This document shows positions 21,711-33,147 of a stretch of DNA of 64,000 nucleotides, piece after piece. The stretch is taken from the NCBI GenBank assembly GCA_026168455.1, contig CM047429.1:32323850-32387849 (forward strand), given 5' to 3'. The first letter of the stretch is position 1; the number at the start of each line of letters is the position of its first letter. The notes under the pieces were generated by a model. It ran no database searches and was not told where the DNA came from. It worked only from the letters and a program-made list of their open reading frames with translations. Origin of the DNA: Theocolax elegans (Eukaryota > Arthropoda > Insecta > Hymenoptera > Cerocephalidae). The position numbers and the translations under genes were made by a program.

Positions 21711-23068
21711 GTAAGTATTATTTTCATTATATAAAAATAGTAAATATAGTAACCGTTGTCAGTCAAATCAGCAGAATATTTTCAGTAATAATAGTGTTAC
21801 GCCTAGATTAGAATCGATTCAAACTATAAATCAAAAAGGCAAATAATTAATAAATAACTCGCGTTTTGTCGTCCTGTTTTAACCTAAATTTTCGATCACA
21901 TGTCTCCTGGTTTATGTGTATGATGAAAACATTCTGGAATGATGGTTCGAGTTGAAAAAATTTGATGAAGCACCTTGAAAGACGAGTACCCCTTTTGGAA
22001 TATTCGGAAAGATATATATTACAAAATTTTCTTCAAATTTATATAAATTATTGAAATTACTGAATAAAAAGTAATAAAAATTACTTCTAAGATGAATCAG
22101 AAAATACTAATAGAATAACAAAAAGTCTACAAATAAATATTTTATTTTAAACGTTCACCAAATTGCAATAAATGGACTGTCGCTATAGTTAAAAAAGTTC
22201 ATTTATTTCAATCAAGTTTTCAAGTCTGTAATTATTAAGGAACGTAAAGTATTATGTGTTCTGTCCGAGGTACATAAGATATTGTATCTGTAACTATTAT
22301 TAAACGATATAAACGCCTTATTTAACTGATATCAATCTCTTGAAACATTAGTCTTTTACTACAAAAAGCAATAAAAACGATATTTAGTTAATATAATTGC
22401 TATGTTTATACCTTATCAAGCATATATAATTATCTATGGATGTTGATATTTAATCTGTAAGCTATTTTTCAAGGTTATCTTTTTAAAATGTATGTGACAA
22501 AATGTTCGAATTTAACACGTAACAATACGTACTTATTTTCAGTAGGGTAGTTTTTGTAATTAATTTATACATCGAATCTAAAAGCTTGATTTAAAACATT
22601 TTTTTCAAAATAACTTTTTTTGATAGATTTTTATGGACATTTACATATTATAAATATCATTATTTACCATGTCAAGCATAAAATAGGGCGCATTTATTAT
22701 AATTTCATGTAAATTTCTTTATTTAGTTACGTTTAGTAATAGGTACATGATTATTAGACAATCAGGACATAGATTATACGATTGTTTAATAAAATGTACA
22801 CACAAGACTTTCAGTTTTTTATTCATATAATTCATACAAAGCATTTATATTGTTAATTGTCAATTGTTAAGCCAGATAATGATTCAGAAAGAATACGCGT
22901 TATAAATGATACCAAAAATTTCATTATTTGAATTATTATTGGGGATGTTTACCTTATTTTACATATAATATTATAAATGTAATTTATTATAGATAAGAAC
23001 ATTTTTACGGAAGACACCCGTAATATAATTATATATAACGTAAAAAATAGAGTATATATCGATTTCAT
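21711..23068. other. AT-rich sequence, possible intron
   Basis: It begins with the GTAAGT donor of the reductase exon. No further exon, repeat or element was recognised over ~1.36 kb. It could be intronic, but the downstream exon is not visible before the Gypsy3 LTR. Confidence 0.4.
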
Positions 23069-23695
23069 TGTAACGGGGTAGCTCCTGCACATGCTCTTTG
23101 CCGAACACATTGTCGAGAAGATGTCTTACCTGCACGACCTTCGCGTCGCTCAGTCACGTTCCTCGGTGCAGAAATACCGCGCACAAACGTTAGCCGTGAT
23201 GCAATCGCGGTAGTTGCCGAGCTGCTCCGTGTACAATGAAGGCTGTTCTCCGCCGCGAGGAGAACCGCACGGTCCGGGTCGCACCCAGAAGGAAATACTT
23301 GTGGGGTCGCCGTACTCGGATGTGAGCTAAGGCTAGCCACAGTAGAGAAGGTCCAGAATGTCCTGAGGGAATAGGCAATAAAAGATTGATATGTAATTAG
23401 TATTATAAGGTTTTATTGTCTAGAGTGTGACAAGAAAGCGTGTGGCTTCGTCAGAGGCTAACATAATAACAGAGCTTGATACTGAAGCGCCGCTGCGCCA
23501 GTGCGCGTGTGGCACCGCTTGCTTGACGCCGATTACTCTCTATCTTCTTTCTCTCTTGCACCATACAATGGTGTCGGTAGTCCCGACATAGCTCCCCCCT
23601 AATAATAACGCGGATTACTAGCTGCAAGTTGTTATTATTAACTATTTAGTATGGTAAGAGAATGTAATGCGGGCCTATCGTTGTGATCGGTTACA
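23069..23695 (-). mobile_element. Gypsy3 3' LTR (627 bp)
   Basis: The ends are TGTAACGGGG and ATCGGTTACA, an inverted pair typical of gypsy LTRs. Its position left of minus-strand RNase H and integrase remnants makes it the 3' LTR. An AATAAA occurs on the minus strand near 23415. No 5' LTR copy was found in the window. Confidence 0.6.
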
Positions 23696-23902
23696 TTTGT
23701 CTGACAGCCTTTTTTATCACATTAGTACAATAAAAATTACAATACTTTACTAATATAATATAAAATATAAAGATATAAAAATGTGAAAAAAAACTATAAT
23801 CTATAAAAATACAATGTTTGTTAAAAAATAAAATAAAATATAAATTGTATAACAAGTTGTTATAAAGTCTTTATAAAAAAACAAAGTTAATTCTCTTTAT
23901 TG

Positions 23903-24840
23903 ATTTCTAATAGTTTTGCATTAAGTTTAACGCATGCTCTTGCATAATGCAAATCGGCTTTGTCTCGCTGTGACAGATTGATCTTACAATTATCGAGGAT
24001 CACAGAAATTTTGTTCGCTAACCGCACGATTTGCGTAATACTCCGTGAGTTGAGACTTTAGTCTTTTTCATTCCCAGCGTGTTTACAATACAAATGCTAT
24101 TGATATTAACGTGGATTAATGCATTATACGCTATCTGAATGTGTTTTAAGTTCCCGTGGGAACTAAAGTTAATCGGGCGATTGTTTGCTAAGCCAAGCGC
24201 GTTCAGTGATACTAGTCAAGGGGATTTGTTGACCATGTTGATAATCAGTTCATCCAGGTATCTGTTGTTTTGTACGTCTAGGTGTTGTAACGTCAGTGAA
24301 CGGTTGAGTCTTGGTGCGTGTAATTAAGTGGTTGTGTCGGTTTGTCCGGGAAATTGAAATGTACTGTCTGCAAGTTGTTTAAGCCCGAAAAAATTGCTTC
24401 GACGAGCCGAACCATGTAGAGCTCTTTATCCACGCTTGCACAGTTCGTAATCGCGAGAGTTTTAAGGTTCACGTTTCGTTCAATGGAGACGAATAAGCTT
24501 TGAATCATTAACCCAGTACCGTTACTGACAGAGAGCGTCTCGAAGTTGACAAAAGTTCTGTTTACAAAACGTAGTCGCACGAGTGGATTATTACACACAT
24601 TTAATTCTTTAAGATGCGCGAATTAGTGCATTATAGCGTCGATACAATCACGCGTGTTGCCGAGCTCAAGTGTTCGCATTAGCACTTTGCTGGCGACTTT
24701 ATTAAGCAACGGGCTGCTTAGTTCAATTACAGTTAATTCGAGTACACTAATACTAAACTTAAAATCTACGGCGCTGGTCACATTGCGTTTGATGTACTGA
24801 GCTTGAATCGCAGATTCAACGATCAATGGTTCCGAAGCTT
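23903..24840 (-). pseudogene. Decayed LRR-like ORF in the env position of Gypsy3
   Basis: On the minus strand, frames at 24826..24623 (ISVLELTVIELSSPLLNKV) and 24598..24293 (LVRLRFVNRTFVNFETLSV, NLKTLAITNCASVDKEL) show regularly spaced leucines like leucine-rich repeats. After frameshifts, a C-terminal frame ends at about 23903 (KINLSQRDKADLHYARACV). It sits between integrase and the 3' LTR, where some gypsy elements carry an extra ORF. It does not look like an envelope glycoprotein: there is no signal peptide or membrane helix. Origin could be capture of a host LRR gene. Confidence 0.5.
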
Positions 24841-25019
24841 AAAATTACGAGCGTCATGGAGGATAATGTTGATTGCATTTGCGACATTATACCGCGGTAG
24901 ACTTAGATCTAAAGACGTTTCGCAAGAAAGAAACGGGTCATGGTAGAAACAAGCCTTGAAACAATGTTATCGGTTTAGTATTGTGACTGAACGACTAGTC
25001 TAATATTATCGTAAAATCT

Positions 25020-26786
25020 GACTAGTGGTTGTCGCTGGTTGTTGGGCGCGAGGTTTGAAAAGATGAACTACCTTTAAGAATCGAGCGCGGTTGTATTTGG
25101 TGGATTGGTTCGACGCGTAAACTCTTTTTCAGAATGTTCGGTTTGTGTTTAGTCCGCCATGTCAGCGGGACAGGTTTGCGTGTCGACGCGTAAACGCGTA
25201 CGTAGCCCGAGAAGAACTGTAGGTAGCGCCCGAGTCTATTTATCGTTATGGGCCTCACATATGAGAGCTGCTTTTATGTCTCGATGCCAGCGTTCTGCCA
25301 TACCGTTAGCTGCTGGACGGTACGCTGTAGTTCGGCATCTTTGTGCAACGATTAAGTTCACGAGCGATGTGATCAGTCTTTACTCGAAATGAGCTCCTGG
25401 TCTGTTGTAACGTATATTGGCGCGCCGAATCGCGTTATTCACGTATCGTAGAAGTTACGTGCGACCGTTGCTGCCGAGGTGTCGTCGAGCGGGACAGCTT
25501 CGGGCTATCGAGTAAATCGGTCTATCATCGTCAATAGATATTTGTACCCATGACTGTTGGGAAGCGGTCCAACAATGTCTATTGTCTATGTGTACGTGCT
25601 GGAAGTGACTGTCTGGGGTTACAAACTGCGTGGGGAGGACTTATTATGCCTTGTAACTTTTGCCTGTTGGCAAGCAAGACAGCGCTTGCACCAGGCCGTG
25701 ATGTTTCGACACATGTTAAGCTAAACATATTGTTAGCGGATTAACCGATCGGTGACTTTCGCGTTTGGATGCGCTGGTGCATGAAAGAAATTTATCACCT
25801 CGTCGCGTAACGTTTATGACAAATAGGGACGGATGTTTTCGTGGAGCACATCGCAATAAAATGGTGTGTGAACCGGCCCCCATGTTAAATGTTTTAATTT
25901 GAGCGGATGCGTTGCGTCCTCAAGAATTTCTTTCAACTCCTCGTCCTGGAATTGCTCTTCGTTTAACCTTTAGAGGGCCGGAAAACACCTAGAGGCGTAA
26001 ACTTTTTTTTCATAAGTAATCGATTTTTTTCATTTAAATAACTCAATTCATAAAGTGTATATGCTCTGGTCCGTGGGTTTTGACTTTTATTTTTTTCAAA
26101 TGTAAAGAATAAAGAAACTCAGATATCGCCGGTTGATACGCCCTTTGTAGTATTTTTCAAGTAATATTGATATAGAATGACCAGATAAAACCTAAATACA
26201 GCTGAAAATGAAATAAATTGTACATTTTAACGATTTTCTGAAATTTTGAAAATTTAAACATTTGGCGTTACCGTACCGGACCGGAATACGCCTCTAGGCG
26301 TAAGGGGTCTGACTCACCAACATCGCAACTTAGTTTGCCTCTAACTCAGGGACCTTAGATCACATTCCTATAGAAAAATGCGATTTTCAAATTTTTCAGA
26401 ACCCCGGCCGTCTAAAGGTTAAGCGCTTATCATCAAACAATGTGGGTAAGGGAAAGGTGTCGATGCGTTTGTGAATCTCTTGGACAATCGACAACGATTT
26501 GTGACACGGAATAATCGGTACCGGGAAGATGTAAAATCTGTGTATTAAACTGCGCAATATAAGAAAGTTGCCGGCGCCTACGCATTGGACCTCTATCAGA
26601 ATTGTGCGCGAGTGCATACATTAAAAGTTTATGATCCGTATATATCTTAAATTCTCGTGCTTCTATATAATAATAAAAATGCTGTAGGGCTTCGAAGATG
26701 GCCGTAAGCTCGGTAATCGTACGTCGAATAACGGAGTTCATGCAGACACTAAACACTTTAGCACCTCCCAAACTCGTCACCTTCAA
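25020..26786 (-). pseudogene. Gypsy3 pol remnant (RNase H and integrase)
   Basis: 26786..26433 is RNase H (ITELTAIFEALQHFYYYIEA, IYTDHKLLMYALAHN, LSYIAQFNTQILHLPGTD). Left of the MITE, about 25960..25600 holds the integrase HHCC region (HAPAHPNAKVTDRL, CLACQQAKV). 25560..25020 holds the core and C-terminal part (PEAVPLDDTSAATVARNFYD, RVYASTRKPVPLTW). Stops and frameshifts are frequent. RT and gag are absent. The style is Ty3/gypsy. The integrase frames continue either side of the MITE at a single TTAA. Confidence 0.75.
25967..26418. mobile_element. piggyBac-like MITE with TTAA target duplication
   Basis: The TIRs read CCTTTAGAGGGCCGG at the left and, reverse-complemented, CCTTTAGACGGCCGG at the right. 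TTAA flanks both sides (25963..25966 and 26419..26422). The 452-bp element has no ORF and splits the Gypsy3 pol, so it is younger than that copy. Subterminal GCCTCTAGGCGTA-like words are repeated inside. Confidence 0.85.
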
Positions 26787-26839
26787 AACCTAAATGATTC
26801 AGCTTGCCCGTGGAAGGAGCTCAGGAGGTTGAGATTGGT

Positions 26840-28400
26840 TTCTCAACCAAAACCGACTCTAATGAGCATCTTCACTCCTGATAAACTCAACTCTGATTAT
26901 GCAATCATCTTTCAATTTGACTTACCTATCACTCAGAATCAACTCATTACACTTCTCGATAACTCTCACCTCTCATCTTTATTTCCCTGAAATTTTAACG
27001 GAGTTATTTAACCAACTACTCTCTTCGGAAGCCTACCCCCAACTTTGAAGGAAATCATTACTTTTTCCACTCGCTAAAACTAATTACGTCAAGCTGCTGT
27101 CTGATACCAGGCGCATTGCGAAACTCAGTGAAATTTTCAAATTACCTGCAAGACTAGTTTATGATCAATTCATTTATTACCTAGAATCTAATAATTTAAT
27201 CATTTCTATACAAGCGGGTTTTCTCATGGACTATAGTAATCAGATGGCCTTACTGGGAGTTCTGCATTACGTCAGATGTGCAATCGATTCCAGAAAAATC
27301 ACTATTTTGGTACTGGTCGATTTCTCCAAAGCATTCGATTCAGTGCCTCTCGACCTTCTCTTGGCGAAATTAAGGAAAATAAGTTGCTTCAAAAGTGTTA
27401 TGAACTGGCTGTATTAATATCTTATAGGCCGCTAACAGACCGTAGTCGACGGATATGGGACGCTTTCGCGCTGGCTTGACATGTCCAGAGGTGTGTCGCA
27501 GGGCAGTGTTCTAGGACCACTTCTCTTTTCAATTTTCATTAATAATTTACCTAGCGTTCTAAAGCATTTAATTACATGATATTCGCAGATTACACCCAGG
27601 TGTATCACTCGTTTTATTCCGCTAAGTTTAATGCGGGCGTTAAACATATCACCGAGGACGCAAACGCTGTCGCCAATTGGGCCAAAAACAATGGTCTCAA
27701 GCTAAATGTAAATAAATGTAAGGTGATGGTCATGGGTAGTCAGACATAAGTAGTACGCGTTAATCTGGACACTGCTCCGAGGATTAAGATAGGCGAAGAT
27801 TCACTTATTTACGAAACAACTGTAAAATTTCTCGGCGTATGGATTATGCCATCACTGAATTGGTCGAGACAGATGACAGCGATCTTTTAGACTGTTTATA
27901 GGACACTTTACTCACTCAGATAATATAAACATGCTTTCTTTTGTCAGACGCGTAAGATTCTAGTCGAAACCTTCATCTTTCCGCAGTTTGATTATGCGTG
28001 TGCTGTCTATAATGATATTGAGGAGACCAGAAATCTTAAGCTGAACCGATTGCTAAATGCATGCGTCCGTTTTGTGTGGGGCAAATTTCCCTGGAGAGCT
28101 TACGTGATTCCTTATTGTATACACTTGGGCTGGCTGTCGGTCGAGTCTAGGAGGGCTCTGTCCATTTGCTCCACAGCGTGCAATGACACTTTTCATCATT
28201 CACCAGACTACCTCGCATTTCATCTGCTCGTTATCTACCTTCGTCCTTGACCTACTTTCTACCCCGTACTGATGCTTTAAATTAATCATTTATTATAACT
28301 GCCACTTGCCTCAACAATCGTTTACCTTACATAGATTGCAACCCCACTACTACTCAGCTCATTTAGTTATATAGTTATATGTATCGTAAATATGCATTTG
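26840..28400 (+). pseudogene. LINE copy A3 (family A), heavily decayed
   Basis: Linker (FTPDKLNSDYAIIFQFDLP), RT start (DTRRIAKLSEIFK), FDSVPLDLLLAKL, GVSQGSVLGPLLFSIFIN and the thumb region (LNACVRFVWGKF, LGWLSVESRRAL) can be read in scattered frames. The catalytic motif is FADY (near 27581), losing the second Asp. No microsatellite flank or CAAT tail was found at its ends, so both ends are probably eroded. Confidence 0.75.
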
Positions 28401-28925
28401 TTTTTGTTTACCGAAAACGTTATTATGTTTTATCGTTATATTTTATTATTACTATTTTTGATTATTGTTATTACTATTAACAGTATTTTTAATTCTCCGT
28501 TATCATATTCGAATAATATAATAAACTAAATTAGAAAATAAGATTTTTTAATAACAAATAAAAATATGTCGAGTCATAGTAAACCATTTATAAATATTTC
28601 GCGTAAGCAAGCACGTACCTTTTGTGTATAAAAACAGAGATTAGTAAAACGTTTGCTAATGAACATAGGAAAATGCATGTCGCGTACATCGACAGCGAAA
28701 GCTAGCGTCACCGCACTTTCAAGCGGTCGAACTATACGCACATTCCTCCACTGCATCTGTTCATATACATTATCGCTGGTTGCCGGAAAATTTTTTTTCT
28801 TTTGGTTATTAATTATTATATATGACATTGTCACAACAGTTATAATAATAATATATGAATATTTTTTACATAACGTGTATATAGAATGAGAAATATGTAT
28901 ATTTTATATATGTATAATATATAAT
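28401..28925. other. AT-rich sequence, no gene seen
   Basis: No recognised repeat or coding sequence. A TATAAAA-like word occurs near 28627 but nothing else supports a promoter. Confidence 0.35.
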
Positions 28926-30065
28926 ATTGGTCTTTCCGAAATATATGCTCTACTTTTGAATAAAGCAGGTACTATTTACTCTTAGTCTACTATAATTGGT
29001 GGAATTTTCCATAGTACGACCTTTTCAAAAAAAGACGTCAGAGAGACCGTCGTATTTTTGCTATATATATGGGGTATTCCACGTGAAGTGGTCTGATCAA
29101 AATTTTAAAATACGCCAAATTTTGGGTACACATTGCAAATGTTTTTCAGAATACAGAAAAAAATTTTTAGGTACTGGAATTTATTAGTTCAAAAGTTATT
29201 CTAACCTCAAAAAGTGAACTTTTTCCAGTTTTTTTCAACACCAGCTGGGTTCATCGCTATTTAACTCAAAATCTATCAACTTTTACTATAGAACATTATA
29301 TGTAACATTCGTTGCTAATTATGTCTAGAATTTATCCTTCTGGGTTAGAATTTCTAATTTCAAGGTAAATGTTAGATAAACTACATGTCAATATTCAACT
29401 TGAAAAAAATCTAACTTCGCCACAATTGATTTTTTTATCCAAAAGTCCAAAAGAAAGCTTGGAGCAATACCTTTCAAATGATCTGTAGCATTTTTATGGC
29501 CTTCAATTCTGTAAAAAGTTATGATAATTTAAAGAAAGACGAAATTTTTTTAAAAATTTAAATGGGAAATACCATGTTATTTTTTGTGAATTTTTTGTCT
29601 TTCTTTAAATTAACATAACTTTTTGCAGAATTGAAGGCCATAAAAATGCTACAGACCATTTGAAAGGTATTGCTCCAAGCTTTCTTTTGGACTTTTGGAT
29701 AAAAAAATCAATTGTGGCGAAGTTAGATTTTTTTAAGTTGAATATTGACATGTAGTTTATCTAACATTTACCTTGAAATTAGAAATTCTAACCCAGAAGG
29801 ATAAATTCTAGACATAATAAGCAACGAATGTTACATATAATGTTCTATAGTAAAAGTTGATAGATTTTGAGTTAAATAGCGATGAACCCAGCTGGTGTTG
29901 AAAAAAACTGGAAAAAGTTCACTTTTTGAGGTTAGAATAACTTTTGAACTAATAAATTCCAGTACCTAAAAATTTTTTTCTGTATTCTGAAAAACATTTG
30001 CAATGTGTACCCAAAATTTGGCGCATATTAAAATTTTGATCGGACCACTTCACGTGGAATACCCC

Positions 30066-30096
<31 letters not shown>

Positions 30097-30320
30097 GCCG
30101 CACAATATCTTGCTGGCGTCGAGGTTCATCTTGCGAAAGGCGTCTGAGGTAGCATGTTCAGTTTCTTACTGAGGAGTCTAAACTGGGGATCGAGGATGAA
30201 ACGGCTTTAATTTTTTGAAAAGGACGTACTCTGGGAGATTCCACCAATCATAGTGGACAAAGAGTAAATAGACCGTCTTTTATTCAAAAGTAAAACATTT
30301 AGTTCGGAGAGACCGACATT
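28926..30320. mobile_element. Element Z with ~110-bp inverted ends, host of MITE M3
   Basis: 28931..29037 is the imperfect reverse complement of about 30211..30318. Shared words are ACTTTTGAATAAA, ATTTACTCTT and ATTGGTGGAAT. Between the arms are ~30 bp, M3, and about 145 bp with no ORF. Z looks like a foldback or MITE-type element older than M3. Its exact termini and target site are unclear. Confidence 0.6.
29071..30065. mobile_element. Foldback MITE M3, 995-bp near-perfect palindrome
   Basis: Ends are GGGGTATTCCACGTGAAGTG and its complement (CACGTGGAATACCCC). The arms (29071 to about 29553 and about 29588 to 30065) are nearly identical by eye, with a short central loop. AT repeats flank both sides, so the target duplication cannot be defined. 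The GGNRTATTCCAYGTGAA-type terminus resembles MITE D at 7613, so they may be related families. Confidence 0.85.
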
Positions 30321-30786
30321 GTATATTATTATTCTTTTTAGTGGAAATGTAGTAATAACTTGCAATAGTTCGTATATTGTACAAAATATGTATTGATAAT
30401 TTATGATACTGAAATATTCAAACAGAATAATATATAAAAAGATTAATTAAAACTATATAGATTGATATAAAATCGAATTCGCAATGTATGATAAATAAAT
30501 AATGTTTCAAATTTATATAATACTAATACCTCAAGCTTAGATTCAGACAAATTATCTAGGTTGAAATTGTAGATTAGGTATTATATCGATCATTGATGAA
30601 CACACTGTATTGTTTACATTACATTGCAACGTTTCGATGGAAATTCTCCATCCTCTTCAGGCATTACCTTTTCTTTTTTTTTATTTTTAAGCTTACCACG
30701 AACCCGAGGAGAGTTCATACAGCTATAAGGCATTACCTTTATTACACATATTCTACATTAGATTATAATAACAAGATTGAATTTCT
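30321..30786. other. AT-rich sequence with a GAAACG motif, no gene
   Basis: No coding sequence supported. Around 30632..30662 the minus strand has CTGAAGAG, a GATGGA/TCCATC stem and GAAACG, a combination frequent in eukaryotic retroelements. I could not complete a ribozyme fold. Confidence 0.4.
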
Positions 30787-31007
30787 ACATTATATTAAAG
30801 TTATCTTTTTGAGCGATTTTGTAAAAACTCCCCAATTCTTGCGAAAAATACTTAAAACATATATATTTTATGATAAATATATGTTACATAAGTTAATGCT
30901 TCATATTACTGACAAAAAAATTATTATTATAATTACTATGTGATATTAAAAAAAAAACGATAACTTACAATGTCCGTCCGTCCGTCCGACAAACATCATC
31001 TTGGCGT
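30787..31007 (-). repeat. Dispersed repeat R, copy R2
   Basis: Inverted copy of R1 (19671..19892), ending TCTTGGCGT at the start of a GA array. Lies left of LINE C; R3, in the opposite orientation, lies right of it. Confidence 0.85.
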
Positions 31008-31058
31008 GAGAGAGAATGAGGCAGAGCGAGAGAGACAGTGAGGTGAAGAGACAGGGAG

Positions 31059-31106
<48 letters not shown>

Positions 31107-31210
31107 AGATAGATAGAGGGAGAGAGAGAATGAAAGATAGAGAGAAAGAGAGAGAGAATAAGAGAGAGAGAATGAAAGATAGAGAGAAAGAGAGAGAGAA
31201 TAAGAGAGAG
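31008..31210. repeat. GA microsatellite left of LINE C
   Basis: About 200 bp of GA-rich repeats with interspersed AATGAGAGATAG words. It carries the ~60-bp R-associated microsatellite start. Confidence 0.9.
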
Positions 31211-31870
31211 AATAAGTGGATCAACTCATATTTTTCAAACCGTCAACAAGCGATATTATTTTCTGACAACATCTCACCTGGGATTGCAACTAACTTAGGA
31301 GTTCCACAGGGGTCAGTCCTGGGACCCTTTCTATTCTGTTTGTACATAAATGACTTACGTGACATACTTGCTACTGCAGGCGTTCAGTATATTTTGTATG
31401 CTGATGATTTGCAGGTTTACACTCAGACTCCCTTTAATGATCTTGATGGGGGAATAGCCAGGCTTCGGAGAGTCGCTGAGAGATTGTCTGCCTGGGCTGC
31501 GGATGCCTCTCTCAAGCTCAATAGCTCCAAAACACAGGCGATTTTATTTGGATGCCGTAAATATTGTGCCGAATTTTATAAGGATGTTAGGCCCTGCGTT
31601 GAGCTTGGTGATGGCGTTCGTATTCCTTTTGTTGATAACGCTTTGAGTCTTGGAGTCATCCTAGACTCTCAACTAACGTGGATACTTCATTTGGATGGTG
31701 TTACAAAGAAAGTAAATAGGGTTCTGTATAGTTTGCGTTTCTTTCGTAAGTACACGAACGAAATCCTTCGTAAGCGACTTGCCGAGGCTTTGCTGTTCCC
31801 GCACCTCGATTATTGTTCAATGGTTATGCCGGACGCCTCGCAGGAATTACGAAACAGAATACATACATAA
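31211..31870 (+). pseudogene. LINE C reverse transcriptase fragment
   Basis: The open frame reads WINSYFSNRQQAILFSDNIS, then LGVPQGSVLGPFLFCLYIND, catalytic YADD at 31397, SLKLNSSKTQAILFG and FPHLDYCSMVMPD, to a TAA at 31868. RT motifs before the GVPQGS box are lost at the 5' truncation. Thumb sequence continues in other frames (VTPHRVSLGWL, LWNSLPAEIRNL) to about 32228. Sequence divergence from A and B marks a third family. Confidence 0.8.
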
Positions 31871-32251
31871 CACGCATACAGAATGCGGTGTTAGGAGGGA
31901 TGATCATGTGACTCCTCACAGGGTCTCTTTGGGTTGGCTCCGTACGGACTCGAGGAGACAATATTTTATGGCGGTGTTACTGTATAAGATTGTGCGAATG
32001 CAGATACCACGATACCTGGAGAGTCTCTTCTCCAGATGTGTTCCTAGAGGCTCTTGAGGGGCTCACCAAGGGAGCCGGCGCCTCCTTTAATGCGCACTGA
32101 AACTGGAAGGCGCTCTTTCCAGGTTCAAGGGGCGCATTTATGGAACTCATTGCCGGCAGAAATCAGAAACTTATCGTCTCTTAGAGGCTTTAAGCTTTCT
32201 GTGCGGCGGCACCTCCTGGCACTAGATTAGTTTGTGCGTCGGAATTCGTGT

Positions 32252-32388
32252 TAATTTATTTAATTTATTTAATTTATTTAATTTATTTAATTTATTTAAT
32301 TTATATAATTTATTTAATTTATTTAATTTATTTAATTTATTTAATTTATTTAATTTATTTAATTTATTTAATTTATTTAATTTATTAT
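32252..32388. repeat. 9-bp tandem repeat (AATTTATTT)n
   Basis: About 15 copies of a 9-bp unit in the LINE C 3' UTR, with one ATATAA variant near 32305. The Asn-Leu-Phe frame is an artefact of the unit length. Confidence 0.9.
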
Positions 32389-32758
32389 TTTACTGTATTA
32401 TTTTCGTTTGTATAGTCACATCTATATTGTCCCGTTCGCTTGTACTTATTATTAGTGTTTTAAAAACTTTTTAATTCTTGACTGATAGATGTATTGACTG
32501 AACTTTATTTGTATTATACTTTTATTGACTTACTGTGATACTCGCTGTATCTTCTTTATGAACTGTGATATTACGATTATTATAGTTTTATGTATTTGAC
32601 TGTGATATTATATCATATTTATGTATTTGACTGAATATATGATATTTATACTTTAGACTGTGATATCATATGTGCAATAACCTGTATTACATACATATAA
32701 ACAGTGTATTTTAATATTTTGTATTTTACAAATAAATATATATCTATCTATCTATCTA

Positions 32759-32765
32759 TCTATCT

Positions 32766-32803
<38 letters not shown>

Positions 32804-32854
32804 CACCCTATCTCTTCCTCTCACTGTCTTTCCCGCTCTGACTCATTCATTCTC
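32759..32854. repeat. TC microsatellite right of LINE C
   Basis: TC repeats from the (TCTA)n tail of LINE C to the start of repeat R3. Confidence 0.9.
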
Positions 32855-33069
32855 ACGCCAAGATGATGTTTGTCGGACGGACGGACATTTTAATTTATCG
32901 TTTTTTTTAATATCTCTTAGTAATTATAATAATAATATTTTTGTGAGTAATATGAAGCATTAACTTATGTAACACATATTTATCATAAAATATATATGTT
33001 GTAAGTATTTTACGCAAGAATTGGGGAGTTTATACAAAATCGCTCAAAAAGATAACTTTAATATAATGT
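32855..33069 (+). repeat. Dispersed repeat R, copy R3
   Basis: Copy of R1 in the same orientation, ending TTAATATAATGT. A truncated inverted copy (R4) follows within 2 bp. Confidence 0.85.
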
Positions 33070-33070
33070 A

Positions 33071-33147
33071 GATATTAAAAAAAAAAAAACGATAAATTAT
33101 AATGCCCGTCCGTCAGTCCGTCCGTTCGACAAACATCATCTTGGCGT
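33071..33147 (-). repeat. Dispersed repeat R, truncated copy R4
   Basis: Inverted copy holding only the first ~75 bp of R, from an A run to TCTTGGCGT, then GA repeats. R3/R4 form a head-facing-out inverted pair. Confidence 0.75.

Larger units (their letters stand above)
31211..32758 (+). mobile_element. LINE copy C, 5'-truncated
   Basis: It begins mid-RT at TGGATCAACTC directly after GA repeats. It has a broken C-terminus to about 32228, a 9-bp repeat in the 3' UTR and ends AAATAAATATATA with a (TCTA)n tail into TC repeats. No GCCT/AGGC hairpin is visible. Unlike the other copies, its 5' flank is GA and its 3' flank TC on the same strand. Confidence 0.8.

Noticed and set aside
23065..23378. 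Small protein frames near 23.2 kb
   Set aside because: They lie within the Gypsy3 LTR, overlap each other, and resemble nothing I know.
30632..30662. Hammerhead ribozyme on the minus strand
   Set aside because: CTGAAGA, a GATGGA/TCCATC stem and GAAAC are present, but there is an extra base next to stem II and I found no stem III with a cleavage triplet or closing stem I. A covariance-model search would decide.
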